64,000 bases of DNA, taken from NCBI GenBank assembly GCA_964512635.1, contig CAZEJB010000004.1, positions 1 to 64,000 on the forward strand, given 5' to 3'. Position numbers and translations under genes: made by a program. Below, one piece after another: positions 8,778 through 17,406 of this stretch. The notes under the pieces were generated by a model, which did not search any database, had not been told where the DNA came from, and worked only from the letters and a program-made list of their open reading frames with translations. This stretch comes from JADZFO01 sp964512635 (GTDB lineage Bacteria; 4484-113; JAFGCY01). Positions within the stretch are counted from its first letter, which is position 1. Every line of letters begins with the position of its first letter.

Positions 8778-9326
8778 CGCGCTCGCCGGTGCATCACGGT
8801 CCATCTCAATCAGGAACTCGCTGCGGAACTTTTTCCAGAGGGCCTCGATCTCGTGGCGCGCGGCCTCGCGTCCAGCGTCGGTCACGTCCGGCCCATGGCC
8901 AAGGCTGCGGATCACGCGAAAGATGTCCTTGAAGGAATCGTAGGGATAAATCCCCGTCTCCCCATCCCGCTCACTGTAGTTCTTAAACAGCGCTCGAACC
9001 GACTCGATGGAAACGCTGAGCTTGCTGAGCGTGGCGGACCAGTCCGCGTGGCTTGGATCGTGCAAGTGTGTGTAATCCCGCGCTGCCTGCTGCGCCAGGA
9101 TCAGCTGGGCCCACAGCGCCCTAAGCTCGCGGTTGAAAGATGCCCGTTCCTGATAGCAGTAGCTTAGATAGGCTACCGGGATGGCGATGGCCAGCGGGAT
9201 GATGTCCTTGAAGGTCAGATAGACGATTTCGGGCGCCCACAGACGCAGACCGACGCCAAGGCCAAGCAGGCCGGCAAAGATCCACATGACGGACTTGACT
9301 ATTTTGAGCAGGGTGCGCCGGGTCAT
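8766..9326 (-). CDS. Small membrane protein of unknown function
   Basis: A 186-residue protein not recognised. Residues 12-30 and 38-55 are hydrophobic and likely span the membrane; the remaining 130 residues are charged, helical and predicted to face the cytoplasm. The ATG at 9326 follows a GGAGG Shine-Dalgarno sequence on the minus strand. It lies 23 bases after the zinc-ribbon membrane protein gene and is probably its operon partner. The last residues (AKNG) and the stop codon fall inside a dispersed inverted repeat, so the natural C-terminus may have been altered by its insertion. Confidence 0.7.
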   Translation of the reverse strand: MTRRTLLKIVKSVMWIFAGLLGLGVGLRLWAPEIVYLTFKDIIPLAIAIPVAYLSYCYQERASFNRELRALWAQLILAQQAARDYTHLHDPSHADWSATLSKLSVSIESVRALFKNYSERDGETGIYPYDSFKDIFRVIRSLGHGPDVTDAGREAARHEIEALWKKFRSEFLIEMDRDAPASAKNG

Positions 9327-9349
9327 CGTGCCTCCGCAGAGACATCATT

Positions 9350-9904
9350 TTAGGGCTTTCGAAGAGCATCTGCCGCCAGCTTGGCTTCCCTGCGGCTGAG
9401 CTCAGCCGCTTCATCCTCCAGCCGGTGGGTCTCGCTGTAGCCATAGTGCTCGCAGGCGCAGTCCGGGCACAGTGAGTGGCTCAGCCGCAGCTTGCTGTTC
9501 TGCTGCAGATACTGCTCAAAGGGCAGCCACTGGCCGTCGATGCTTATGCTTTTGCAGAAGGAGCACATATGCAGCAGTCCTTCGAGGTAGCGCAGGCGGG
9601 CCACAACCACGCGCGTAGCGACCAGCAGCATCAGCATTACAAGCAGGGTCCAGAAAGTCTCGGACCAGGCCTCGGCAATGTTCGGCTCGCTCTGATGCCC
9701 GGAGAGCACAACATTTATGGGGTCGAAATACTCCGAGACCCAGGTTACGCTGATCAGGGCGATAAAGCTAAGGAAGATCAGGAAGTAAATCTGCCGCCCG
9801 CTGGGATGACCCGGCAGGGGCTGCGGGAAAGAGGATTTGGGCGTGACCGGCCTGCGGACTGGCGAGCCCGCCTGGGATTTGCGCCTGACATCTCCCCACT
9901 GCAT
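9350..9904 (-). CDS. Two-pass membrane protein with C-terminal CxxC...CxxC zinc-ribbon-like domain
   Basis: 184 residues. After a basic proline-rich N-terminus (1-38) come two hydrophobic segments (about 40-58 and 86-102). The C-terminal part carries MCSFCKSISIDGQW (Cys at about 113 and 116), then the segment ending HSLCPDCACEHYG (Cys at about 143 and 146). This CxxC-K-x-I-x-DGxW...SHxLCPDC pattern is known from small domains at the ends of sensor histidine kinases and response regulators, where it may bind zinc. Here it stands alone on a membrane anchor. It is transcribed divergently from the RimB gene over 55 bases. Function unknown; a sensory or scaffold role is inference. Confidence 0.72.
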   Translation of the reverse strand: MQWGDVRRKSQAGSPVRRPVTPKSSFPQPLPGHPSGRQIYFLIFLSFIALISVTWVSEYFDPINVVLSGHQSEPNIAEAWSETFWTLLVMLMLLVATRVVVARLRYLEGLLHMCSFCKSISIDGQWLPFEQYLQQNSKLRLSHSLCPDCACEHYGYSETHRLEDEAAELSRREAKLAADALRKP

Positions 9905-9959
9905 CGCTAGATTGCGCGCGAGGCGCTAATATATTCATCGTCCCCTGGGGCGCAGACTT

Positions 9960-10502
9960 GTGGGACATGGCGAGCGTATGGCCAGAAAGCATGGCTTTTT
10001 GAAAAAATTTCCGGCAGTGACAGGCTGGCGCGAGTGGGTCACCCTGCCGCGGCTGGGAATAGACGCACTGCGGGCGAAGCTCGACACGGGAGCCGACACC
10101 TCGGCGCTGCACACCGCCGAGGCCAGGCTTTTCGAGCATCGCGGGCAGAGTTATGTGAGCTTCACGGTCCATCCGCGGCCGGAGGAGCCGGACTATACGG
10201 TGCTGTTTGAAGCACCGCTGATTGGCCAGCGCTGGGTGAAGAACTCCAGTGGCCAGGGCCATTTGCGGCCGGTGATCCGGACGCCGATGTGCCTGGGGGG
10301 CCTGTGCTGGGAAATCGAACTGACATTGACTCGACGTGACACGATGAACTATGCGATGCTGCTGGGCCGTCAGGCATTGGCGGGGAACATCCTGGTGGAC
10401 AGCAGCCGCAGTTATATGGCGGGTTACCCGCTGCATCTTCCCGCCGACTGGCGGCCGGTGCGGCGGAAACGGCCCATGGCGACTGTTGTTCGGGGGAGTT
10501 AG
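9960..10502 (+). CDS. RimB/RimK-associated ATP-dependent zinc protease family, retropepsin-like
   Basis: 180 residues (174 if the ATG at 9978 is used). The motif KLDTGADTSALH (Asp42) matches the D-T-G-A active site of the PF05618 family, now regarded as retropepsin-like aspartic peptidases despite the old zinc-protease name. The C-terminal NYAMLLGRQALAGNILVD matches the family's second conserved block (LLGR). In other bacteria this protein is encoded next to RimK and trims the poly-glutamate tail that RimK adds. Here a rimK homologue follows 58 bases downstream, supporting a paired role. A TAATAT box lies at 9927-9932. Confidence 0.88.
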   Translation: MGHGERMARKHGFLKKFPAVTGWREWVTLPRLGIDALRAKLDTGADTSALHTAEARLFEHRGQSYVSFTVHPRPEEPDYTVLFEAPLIGQRWVKNSSGQGHLRPVIRTPMCLGGLCWEIELTLTRRDTMNYAMLLGRQALAGNILVDSSRSYMAGYPLHLPADWRPVRRKRPMATVVRGS

Positions 10503-10560
10503 GGCAGGGGCGGCGCATTGCCTTAACGTAAACGGGCTATAAGAAGGGCGGAGGTACGTA

Positions 10561-11478
10561 TTGGAGGGTCAGCCACTGAAGATCGGCATCCTGTCGCGCA
10601 AGGCGTCGCTTTACAGCACGCGGCGCCTGAAGGAAGCAGCGGAAAAGCGCGGACATGAAGTCTCGATCCGCGACTATCTGCGCTGCTACATGAACATCAC
10701 CGCCCATCACCCTGAAGTGATGTACGGCGGGTCTCAGCTTAAGTTCGACGCGATCATCCCGCGAATTGCCGCAAGCTACACCTTCTACGGAACGGCGGTA
10801 GTACGGCAGTTCGAAATGATGGGTACCTATTCCTGCAACGAGAGCCAGGCCATCAGCCGCAGCCGCGACAAGCTGCGCACCCTGCAGCTGCTGAGCCGCG
10901 AGGGCATCGGCCTGCCGGTCACCGGCTTCGCCCACAACGTCCACGACATCGACAGCATCATCGACCTGGCCGGCAAGCCGCCGATCATCGTCAAGCTGCT
11001 CGAGGGCACGCAGGGCGTCGGCGTGGTGCTGGCGGAGACGCGCAAGGCGGCCGAGTCGGTGATCATGGCCTTCCGCCAGCTCGACGCCAACATCCTGGTA
11101 CAGGAGTTCATCAAGGAGGCCCAGGGGGCCGATATCCGCGCCATCGTGGTCGGCGGGCGCGTGGTGGCGGCGATGCACCGTCAGGGGCCGCCCGGCGAGT
11201 TCCGCTCCAACCTGCATCGCGGCGGCACGGCCAGCAAGGTCAAGCTGACCCCCGAGGAGCGCTCCATCGCGGTGCGCGCGGCCCGCGCCGTCGGCCTGTC
11301 GGTGGCCGGTGTGGACATGCTGCGCTCTAACCACGGCCCGGTGGTGATGGAGGTCAACTCCAGCCCGGGGCTGGAGGGCATCGAGACCGCCACCGGCATT
11401 GACGTGGCCGGCAAGATCATCGAGCTGATCGAGAAGAGCTACCACCTCGGCGGTAACCGCGACAAGATCGGGAAGTAG
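10561..11478 (+). CDS. rimK: RimK family alpha-L-glutamate ligase (ATP-grasp)
   Basis: 305 residues, normal for RimK. The protein begins with the family's KIGILSRKASLYSTRRLKEA pattern. The ATP-grasp core includes IVKLLEGTQGVGV (about 143-155) and VVMEVNSSPGLEGIE near the C-terminus, which holds the metal- and ATP-binding residues. RimK adds glutamates to the C-terminus of ribosomal protein S6 in E. coli; other members modify cofactors. The TTG start at 10561 is chosen because a GGAGG sequence lies 9 bases upstream and TATAAG at about 10538 could be the -10. It follows the RimB-type peptidase, forming the usual pair. Confidence 0.9.
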   Translation: MEGQPLKIGILSRKASLYSTRRLKEAAEKRGHEVSIRDYLRCYMNITAHHPEVMYGGSQLKFDAIIPRIAASYTFYGTAVVRQFEMMGTYSCNESQAISRSRDKLRTLQLLSREGIGLPVTGFAHNVHDIDSIIDLAGKPPIIVKLLEGTQGVGVVLAETRKAAESVIMAFRQLDANILVQEFIKEAQGADIRAIVVGGRVVAAMHRQGPPGEFRSNLHRGGTASKVKLTPEERSIAVRAARAVGLSVAGVDMLRSNHGPVVMEVNSSPGLEGIETATGIDVAGKIIELIEKSYHLGGNRDKIGK

Positions 11479-11636
11479 GCCGGGGTCCACATTATTTCAC
11501 TGCGAGCTTGACCAGTGTCCAAAGCAGCGAAGATGTTGCTGCCCCGTCTGCGCAGGTTCTCCGCTGTGCTATATTCTCCTGCAGGCGCAGAGCGCGCCAG
11601 CTGTGGGGGCAAACAAGCCTGGTGGAGGATTTCCAA

Positions 11637-12284
11637 ATGCTTCGTTTGAGAATCATGCTCCTGTCGATTCTTGCGCTGCTGCTCGCCCCTGCATTCGTCT
11701 TTGCCGAGGATCAGCTACAGGCTGGTGCAACGCGCTCTTATGCCTATTTCATCCAGCTGGGCGGTCTGCGCGACGGCCAGACCACGACATGGCTGGCTAC
11801 GCGTCTGGATCCGGGAAACAACGAATCGGTGTTCGAGTCGGGGCACAACCGTATCGGCGTTGAACGAAACGCTGGCTTCTTCGAATGGAACTACGGCCTG
11901 TGCGGATACGTGAAGCTGAAGAACCTGCCCGGCACTTCAGACGTTCCACACGGCCCCGCGCTGGAGGCGGCCATAGGCCACGGCAAGCGCTATGAGATCG
12001 GGGATGTCGAGATCGGCGTGTATATTCCGCGTGCGGACGAGTTTGAGGTCAAGCTATGGCGCCTCGACATCACTGACCTCAGCGAAGCCCAGATTCAGCA
12101 GCTCTGCGAGGCCCAGGAAGATCGCGATGGCGACGGCTTCAAAGACCCGCCTGGTAAGCAGGTGGGCTCGCTGCGCTGGGAGATCGACTGCCCAGATCTG
12201 GGCTACCTGCGCGACACGGAGATTACTGCAGAGGTATTGCGCGACATGCAGTTCGGTCTGCCGAATCAGAACGGAGGTCAGTGA
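11637..12284 (+). CDS. Secreted protein of unknown function with a calcium-loop-like motif
   Basis: 215 residues from the ATG at 11637, preceded by GGAGGA at 11623-11628; the frame stays open 43 codons further upstream, but that part has no ribosome site and no hydrophobic start. Residues 1-22 form a clear signal peptide (LLSILALLLAPAFVFA). The mature part is acidic. DRDGDGFKDPPG near residue 162-173 resembles a type 3 / EF-hand-like calcium-binding repeat (DxDxDG). No family recognised. The stop overlaps the next gene's start (TGATG), so the two secreted proteins are translationally coupled. Confidence 0.7.
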   Translation: MLRLRIMLLSILALLLAPAFVFAEDQLQAGATRSYAYFIQLGGLRDGQTTTWLATRLDPGNNESVFESGHNRIGVERNAGFFEWNYGLCGYVKLKNLPGTSDVPHGPALEAAIGHGKRYEIGDVEIGVYIPRADEFEVKLWRLDITDLSEAQIQQLCEAQEDRDGDGFKDPPGKQVGSLRWEIDCPDLGYLRDTEITAEVLRDMQFGLPNQNGGQ

Positions 12285-12922
12285 TGCATAAGAACATTTG
12301 GATGCTACTCGCCGCAGTCGTCATGGTGTTGCTGATGCAAGCACGCGCCAGCGCGGATGAGGCCGCCATGCCGGTGCCCAAATCGGCCACCGGGCTCAGC
12401 GCTGCTGCAAGCCAGATGCCTGATCTCACAGGCAGGCAGCAGTACGCAGCTGAGATAAGACTGTATGACGACAACGAAAAGCTGATCGCCGAGACCGCCA
12501 TCGCGATCCTGGATGGCTGGCCGGGGGTAATCAGCACAACGGCGAACAGGATGGAGCAAGGCCCGGATGGAGCGTCGCGCCCCTTTCAGTCCTTGACGAT
12601 GATGGTGGTCATTGAAACAGGCTGCTGCGGCTGCTGGCCGAGCCTGGACAATACCCGCGCAATTGTGGACGAGGCCCTGAACCAGGCTGAAATGATTGGC
12701 GTCGGGCCTGCGACAGTGTGGATTTATCATCCGGGTGCCAGCCGCTATGAAGTGAGCATCAGCGAACTCGTGCTGGATGAGAATGGCCAGGCTGAGCAGA
12801 CGATCCCCTGCGGCACTGCCTGTGGCTGGCTGCCCTGCATGGAGCCTGTCGCGCCGGAAATGATCCCTGAAGAGACCGGTGTCGGCGGCGGCGGCAACTG
12901 GTGGCAGAAAGGCAGCTACTAG
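12284..12922 (+). CDS. Secreted cysteine-containing protein of unknown function
   Basis: 212 residues. The ATG at 12284 overlaps the TGA of the upstream gene, and GGAGG lies at 12273-12277. A signal peptide spans residues 1-24 (ends around ASA). The mature protein has a CCGCW cluster in its middle and a second cluster, PCGTACGWLPCME, near the C-terminus, which ends in a glycine-rich tail. The paired cysteine clusters suggest disulfides or a metal site outside the cell. No family recognised. It forms a two-gene operon with the preceding secreted protein. Confidence 0.68.
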   Translation: MHKNIWMLLAAVVMVLLMQARASADEAAMPVPKSATGLSAAASQMPDLTGRQQYAAEIRLYDDNEKLIAETAIAILDGWPGVISTTANRMEQGPDGASRPFQSLTMMVVIETGCCGCWPSLDNTRAIVDEALNQAEMIGVGPATVWIYHPGASRYEVSISELVLDENGQAEQTIPCGTACGWLPCMEPVAPEMIPEETGVGGGGNWWQKGSY

Positions 12923-12959
12923 GGCCGAAAGAAACTCCGCTTCAGGGCTGAGGGTCGCT

Positions 12960-13514
12960 TTAGTGCTCAGCGCTCACCAGCAGCGAAACTGAATCCGGCG
13001 TGGCGGTTATTGTCACACCATCGCGCTCGTTGTCGCTAAGCATCATGGTCCGCCAAAGGACGTCCTTGTTACTGCCGTTCTTGTCGAGATCCCAGGAGTC
13101 CCGGCTGACCTCCCAGCTGACCCTTTGTTTGAACCAGGCCGGGTCATAATCCTGGCGTACAGCCCGACACAGCTGCTTATAGAGTCTGGCGGCATCTGCC
13201 GGGTTCTGCGGGCTGATTCGCAGACTGATGTTGTTCAAAACCTGGCCGCCAAAGGAACCCAGCGTCAGCACAGCCGGCCAGGAACCAGATCCCAGCGTGA
13301 CGGTCACATTCTTTTGCAGGTCATAGCCCTTGGCCGCACCGCTGGCGGCAAAGCCGCTGCGGTCAAGCTGAGACATAGGCGTCTTAAGAATGTACTGCTC
13401 ATATCCCCCAACGTCCTGTGGCCCCGCCGCCGTGTTAACGGTCGCAACCTTGCCTGTGCAGGCCGTCAGGCCCAGAGCCAGGCATAGCAACAGTATCTGT
13501 ATCATCACGCGCAT
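12960..13514 (-). CDS. Putative lipoprotein of unknown function
   Basis: 184 residues from the ATG at 13514. A longer reading frame extends upstream to 14702, but that part is the antisense of the oxidoreductase gene. The N-terminus ILLLCLALGLTACTG has a lipobox (L-T-A-C), so the protein is probably lipidated and exported. The rest contains two beta-rich halves and no known motif. TAAAAT at 13520-13525 on the minus strand is 5 bases upstream of the ATG, suggesting a leaderless transcript made divergently from the oxidoreductase within a 45-base gap. Confidence 0.72.
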   Translation of the reverse strand: MRVMIQILLLCLALGLTACTGKVATVNTAAGPQDVGGYEQYILKTPMSQLDRSGFAASGAAKGYDLQKNVTVTLGSGSWPAVLTLGSFGGQVLNNISLRISPQNPADAARLYKQLCRAVRQDYDPAWFKQRVSWEVSRDSWDLDKNGSNKDVLWRTMMLSDNERDGVTITATPDSVSLLVSAEH

Positions 13515-13559
13515 GACTGATTTTAGATCAGCTTTCGTACCCCGCCCTAAAATAGCGCG

Positions 13560-14618
13560 ATGAGCATTCCGTCGACGATGAAGGCCGTGCGCATCCATGC
13601 CCACGGCGGCGCCGAGGCGCTGGTCTATGAAGACGCGCCCGTTCCCAAGCCCGGCTTCGGCCAGGTGCTGGTGAAGGTCCGTGCCTGCGCGCTGAACCAC
13701 CTGGATATCTGGATCCGCGAGGGTGCCCGCGGTTGGCAGATCCCGATGCCGCACATCCTCGGCAGCGATATCGCCGGCGAGGTGGTCGCGCTCGGAGAGG
13801 GAGTCAGCCACATTACAGAAGGGATGGAGTGCTTCCTGCACCCCGGCCTGCCCGGCGGGCCGAGCCATGAACGTCTGCGCGGCGATGACAATGTTGCGGC
13901 CGACTACCGCATCCTGGGCCAGAAAGTCGACGGCGGCAACGCCGAGTATGTGCTGGCGCCCGCCGATAACGTCCTGCCCAAGCCGGAGCGCCTGAGCTGG
14001 GAGGAGACCGCGGCATTTCCGCTGACCTTCCTGACCGCCTGGCACATGCTCGGCTCCCGGCGCGCTAACCTGCAGGCCGGGGAGAGCGTGCTGATCATGG
14101 GCGCCGGCAGTGGCGTCGGGGCTGCGGCGATCCAGATCGCGCGGGCCAAGGGCGCGGCGCAGGTAATAACAACCGCAGGGGGTCCGGCCAAGGTCAAGCT
14201 GGCCGAAAAGCTGCGGCCGGATCACGTGATCGACCACCACGCGCGGGCCGGCGAGCTGCACAAAGCGGTCTATGAACTGACGGATGGCAAGGGCGTGGAC
14301 GTCGTGGTGGAGCATGTCGGCGCGGCAGTCTTCATGCAGTGCGTGAAGGCGCTTAAGCGCGGCGGGCGGCTGGTCACCTGCGGCACAACTACCGGCGGGC
14401 AGTTCGAGCTGGACGCCCAGATGATGTACGCCAAACACATCACCCTGATGGGCTCCTTCATGGGCAGCATGAGCGAGACCCATGAATACCTGCCGCTGGT
14501 CAACATGGGCGTGCTGGTCCCGGTGGTGGACAAAGTCTACCCGCTCAGCGAAGCCCGCGCCGCCCATGAGCGCATGGAGCAGGGCGAGCATTTCGGGAAG
14601 ATCGTGCTGGTACCTTAA
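13560..14618 (+). CDS. MDR-family zinc-type alcohol dehydrogenase / quinone oxidoreductase
   Basis: 352 residues. Residues 1-130 are a GroES-like domain (MKAVRIHAHGGAEALVYEDAPVPKPGFGQVLVKV, LNHLDIWIREG, HILGSDIAGEV). From about 180 comes a Rossmann fold with GAGSGVGAAAIQIARAKGA (NAD(P) binding). The GxxxLDxWxR word and the sequence around GSDIAGEV resemble the Cys-poor zinc-dependent / QOR branch; several typical zinc cysteines are missing, so strict alcohol dehydrogenase activity is uncertain. TAAAAT at 13548-13553 lies 6 bases before the ATG, pointing to a leaderless mRNA. Substrate unknown. Confidence 0.88.
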   Translation: MSIPSTMKAVRIHAHGGAEALVYEDAPVPKPGFGQVLVKVRACALNHLDIWIREGARGWQIPMPHILGSDIAGEVVALGEGVSHITEGMECFLHPGLPGGPSHERLRGDDNVAADYRILGQKVDGGNAEYVLAPADNVLPKPERLSWEETAAFPLTFLTAWHMLGSRRANLQAGESVLIMGAGSGVGAAAIQIARAKGAAQVITTAGGPAKVKLAEKLRPDHVIDHHARAGELHKAVYELTDGKGVDVVVEHVGAAVFMQCVKALKRGGRLVTCGTTTGGQFELDAQMMYAKHITLMGSFMGSMSETHEYLPLVNMGVLVPVVDKVYPLSEARAAHERMEQGEHFGKIVLVP

Positions 14619-14619
14619 G

Positions 14620-14790
14620 ATCAGATCCAACGCAGAGACAAAGAGGACGCAGAGTTCGGATGAGGAAGAATGATTCCAAAGGCCCAGTTCCTGCGGGGCC
14701 ATTGAGTGTAAGGTCGAATTCTCACCTAGCGAATGAGGTCAAGCCCTGCGAAACTCTGCGTCCTCTTTGTCTCTGCGTTGGATCGATTCT
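14620..14790. repeat. Dispersed inverted repeat, CGCAGAGACAAAGAG family, copy 2
   Basis: The left arm 14622-14656 (GATCCAACGCAGAGACAAAG) is mirrored by 14750-14786 (CTTTGTCTCTGCGTTGGATC). The arms are nearly identical to those of the copy at 3046-3172, but the centre is different and longer (about 95 bases). It starts two bases after the stop of the oxidoreductase gene. Confidence 0.87.
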
Positions 14791-14853
14791 TCAACAGACC
14801 TCCCTGATCCTGTCAACTAGCCCCAGGCCGCGGCAGCGCGGATAATCTCAATC

Positions 14854-17382
14854 TTGTCACAGGACTACCGACAGAAGATCAAGCAGGCGCGCGCGCAGCG
14901 CAGCCGCATGTATGGCACCGCGCGGCGCGCCATCGGCCTGCTGCTGCTCGCCGGTCTGGCCGCACTGGTGCTGGTCGCGCTGAACTGGCGCAAGCTGCTC
15001 AGCGCGGAGCAGAAGCTGCGCTATGGCATGGTCTTCGAGGCAACTGAGGACCTGGGCGACAAGGCTCTGTCGAACCCGGATGACAAGGAGCTGCTGGGCC
15101 GCTACCTGGACGCGCTGATTGAGGAAGGCAACCTGGGCCGCGCCTTCTATCTGGCGGACCTGTATGGTGCAAAGGGAAGCGACAACAACGCGCTGCTGGA
15201 GCAGCTGCGCAGCGCCGTGCTGCAAAGCCGGAAGGACAGTCTGGAGCAAAAGGTCTATGACCTCAAGGCCGACCCGGCCTGGGAGGCAACGGCCGATACG
15301 CCCTGCCGGCAGGTGCTGCGCTATCTGCTGGGCTATCGCCACGCATTGAGCGGCGACTGGGCCAGCGCGCGTAATGAATTCGCGGCGATTGACCCGAAGA
15401 AGCTGCCGCCAGCGCTGCGGCCCTACCGCGACTACTACCTCGCGCGGGCCTATCGCCTCGCTGGCACGGATGAAGAGAAGACGCAGGTCGAGAGCCTGCT
15501 CAAGTTGCTGATCGAAGGTAAGGATGGCGCGGACGACGGCCTCAAGGCCAAGGCGCGTTTTAACTACATCGCCTGGCTGCTCAGCGCAGAGGCGGGCAAG
15601 GGTGATGAGCGGCCGGCGCTGCAGCAGCTGGAGCAGCTCAACAAGCTGGACAGCTCGCAGTCGCCGGCGGCGCTGTGGGCCCTGCAAAAGGCTCAGATCG
15701 AGTTTGCCCGTTACTACAAGGACAAGGGCGATCTGGCCGGGGCATTCAGCATGGCGGCAGGAGCCCTTTCGCTTAATCCGCAGGACCCCGCAGCCGAAGA
15801 GGCCGGCACGCTGGCCGGCGAACTGCTGGCAGCGGCGCTTAAGGGCCAGGCTGATGGAGCTCTCGACGGCTCCAAACACCTCAGCTGGACGGTTCCCGCA
15901 CTTTTTGGGCCTTCCCTTGCGCAGTGCACAGCTGACAAACAGCAGCTTGGCCGCTTCGCCGGTGTGCTGCGCGAGCTGCAAAAGGCCGGGCTGGCCAAGG
16001 ATAACGGCGCGCAGGTCGCGCTGGGCCTGGCGCAGTGTTACCGCCGCCTCGGCGACGGCTCGCGGCTGAAGAACCTGATGACTCAGGTCAATCTGGGCGG
16101 CATCAGCGACAGCGACCTCGGCGGCATTTACTGGGAGTATGCCGAGCTGATGCAGGAACAGGAGCAGTGGAACGAAGCGCTGGCCTATTACAAGAGCTGC
16201 GGCAAACTGGCCGGCGAGCATCAGGCCGAGGCTTTGTACCAGTGCTATCACGTGCTGAAGGAAGTCCAGGAGCCGCTGAACATCGAGGCGGCGATGGGCT
16301 ACCTGGAGCAGGTAGTCGATAAGCACCAATTTGAGCCTGGCTATGCCAAGACAGTCGAAGAGTATCTGCCGCTGCTGATTCATCTTGGTCGAGGCAGTGA
16401 GGCAAGGCAGTTGGCCAGCCATGTGCTTGCGAAGATTGATGACGGAAAGACAGGTGATTTTGATCAACGCCGTGTCTTGCGCCTCAGAGATGTTTGCAGC
16501 TTCTGGCTGGATTACATGGCACATTCGCCGGACACGGAGGGCAGGGCGGCACGCGTCCAGACATGGAACTACTACGAACTCGCTCGTGATGAGAATCTCA
16601 AGCCCAGCGCGGGCGCAGAATGGCTGAGTATTAGTGGGGAGGCTGCTGCGAAAGCGCTACAGGGCAGCGAGTATCTGGCAGGCATTGGTCTGGCCGATGA
16701 GGCTGAAGAGGCAACCGGCGCCAGCGATCCTGCAATGTCGGGTGGTCTGCTGGCATATCTCAGGCTTCGTGCGATGGCCGAAACAGCGGTCACCGCTAAT
16801 CTTCAGGATGCAGCAACGGAGGTACTGGAGAGCGGCACGATTCAGGAGCGGGCCGTCCTGGACTACGTCCTCTCCCTCGCCTATCCGCAGCCCTTCGGCG
16901 AAGAGGTGCAGGCAGCGGCGTCGGCGACCGGCGTTGACCCAGCGCTGATCTACGCCATCATGAAGAAAGAGAGCGCCTTCCGCCAGGACAACGAGAGCTG
17001 GGTCGGGGCCGAGGGCCTGATGCAGCTGATGCCCGGCACGACTCGCTTTCTGATCGACGCCCGCGGCCTGCCGGCGGACTACTTCGCGCGGCGCACTGAG
17101 CCAAAGGTGAACATCCGCCTCGGCGCGGAGTACATCAAGAGCCTGGCCGAGCAGCTGGGCGTGGACAGCAACAGCGACAGTGGCGTGCGCGCGATCCTGC
17201 ACAGCTATAACGGCGGCCCGGCCAACTATCAGAAGTGGAAGGGCCTGTACCCAAACGCGGACCCGGTGCTGTTCACCAGCGTGGTGCCCAACGAGCAGAA
17301 TGAGACCTATGTGATGCTGGTATACAAGTACTACAAGATTTATAAGTGGCTGGAGTCAGCTTCGACGAACAGCAGTGCGTAA
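14854..17382 (+). CDS. Membrane-anchored lytic transglycosylase with TPR-like repeats and SLT domain
   Basis: 842 residues. A cytoplasmic basic N-terminus is followed by a transmembrane anchor at about 26-45 (AIGLLLLAGLAALVLVAL). Residues 50-650 are alpha-helical, with repeated A/L/Y-rich pairs typical of TPR or Slt70 superhelices. The C-terminal SLT domain has KKESAFRQ (catalytic Glu706), then GLMQLMPGT and HSYNGG. Such enzymes cleave peptidoglycan glycan strands to 1,6-anhydro products, here outside the cytoplasmic membrane. The TTG start is chosen because GATAAT at 14841-14846 is 7 bases upstream (leaderless). No partner gene is adjacent. Confidence 0.9.
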   Translation: MSQDYRQKIKQARAQRSRMYGTARRAIGLLLLAGLAALVLVALNWRKLLSAEQKLRYGMVFEATEDLGDKALSNPDDKELLGRYLDALIEEGNLGRAFYLADLYGAKGSDNNALLEQLRSAVLQSRKDSLEQKVYDLKADPAWEATADTPCRQVLRYLLGYRHALSGDWASARNEFAAIDPKKLPPALRPYRDYYLARAYRLAGTDEEKTQVESLLKLLIEGKDGADDGLKAKARFNYIAWLLSAEAGKGDERPALQQLEQLNKLDSSQSPAALWALQKAQIEFARYYKDKGDLAGAFSMAAGALSLNPQDPAAEEAGTLAGELLAAALKGQADGALDGSKHLSWTVPALFGPSLAQCTADKQQLGRFAGVLRELQKAGLAKDNGAQVALGLAQCYRRLGDGSRLKNLMTQVNLGGISDSDLGGIYWEYAELMQEQEQWNEALAYYKSCGKLAGEHQAEALYQCYHVLKEVQEPLNIEAAMGYLEQVVDKHQFEPGYAKTVEEYLPLLIHLGRGSEARQLASHVLAKIDDGKTGDFDQRRVLRLRDVCSFWLDYMAHSPDTEGRAARVQTWNYYELARDENLKPSAGAEWLSISGEAAAKALQGSEYLAGIGLADEAEEATGASDPAMSGGLLAYLRLRAMAETAVTANLQDAATEVLESGTIQERAVLDYVLSLAYPQPFGEEVQAAASATGVDPALIYAIMKKESAFRQDNESWVGAEGLMQLMPGTTRFLIDARGLPADYFARRTEPKVNIRLGAEYIKSLAEQLGVDSNSDSGVRAILHSYNGGPANYQKWKGLYPNADPVLFTSVVPNEQNETYVMLVYKYYKIYKWLESASTNSSA

Positions 17383-17406
17383 ACCAGGCCAGAGACATCT
17401 CAAATG

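Noticed and set aside
13515..14702. Long minus-strand frame running through the oxidoreductase gene into the lipoprotein gene
   Set aside because: Its upstream part is the antisense of a clear MDR enzyme; the signal peptide and -10 box place the lipoprotein start at 13514.
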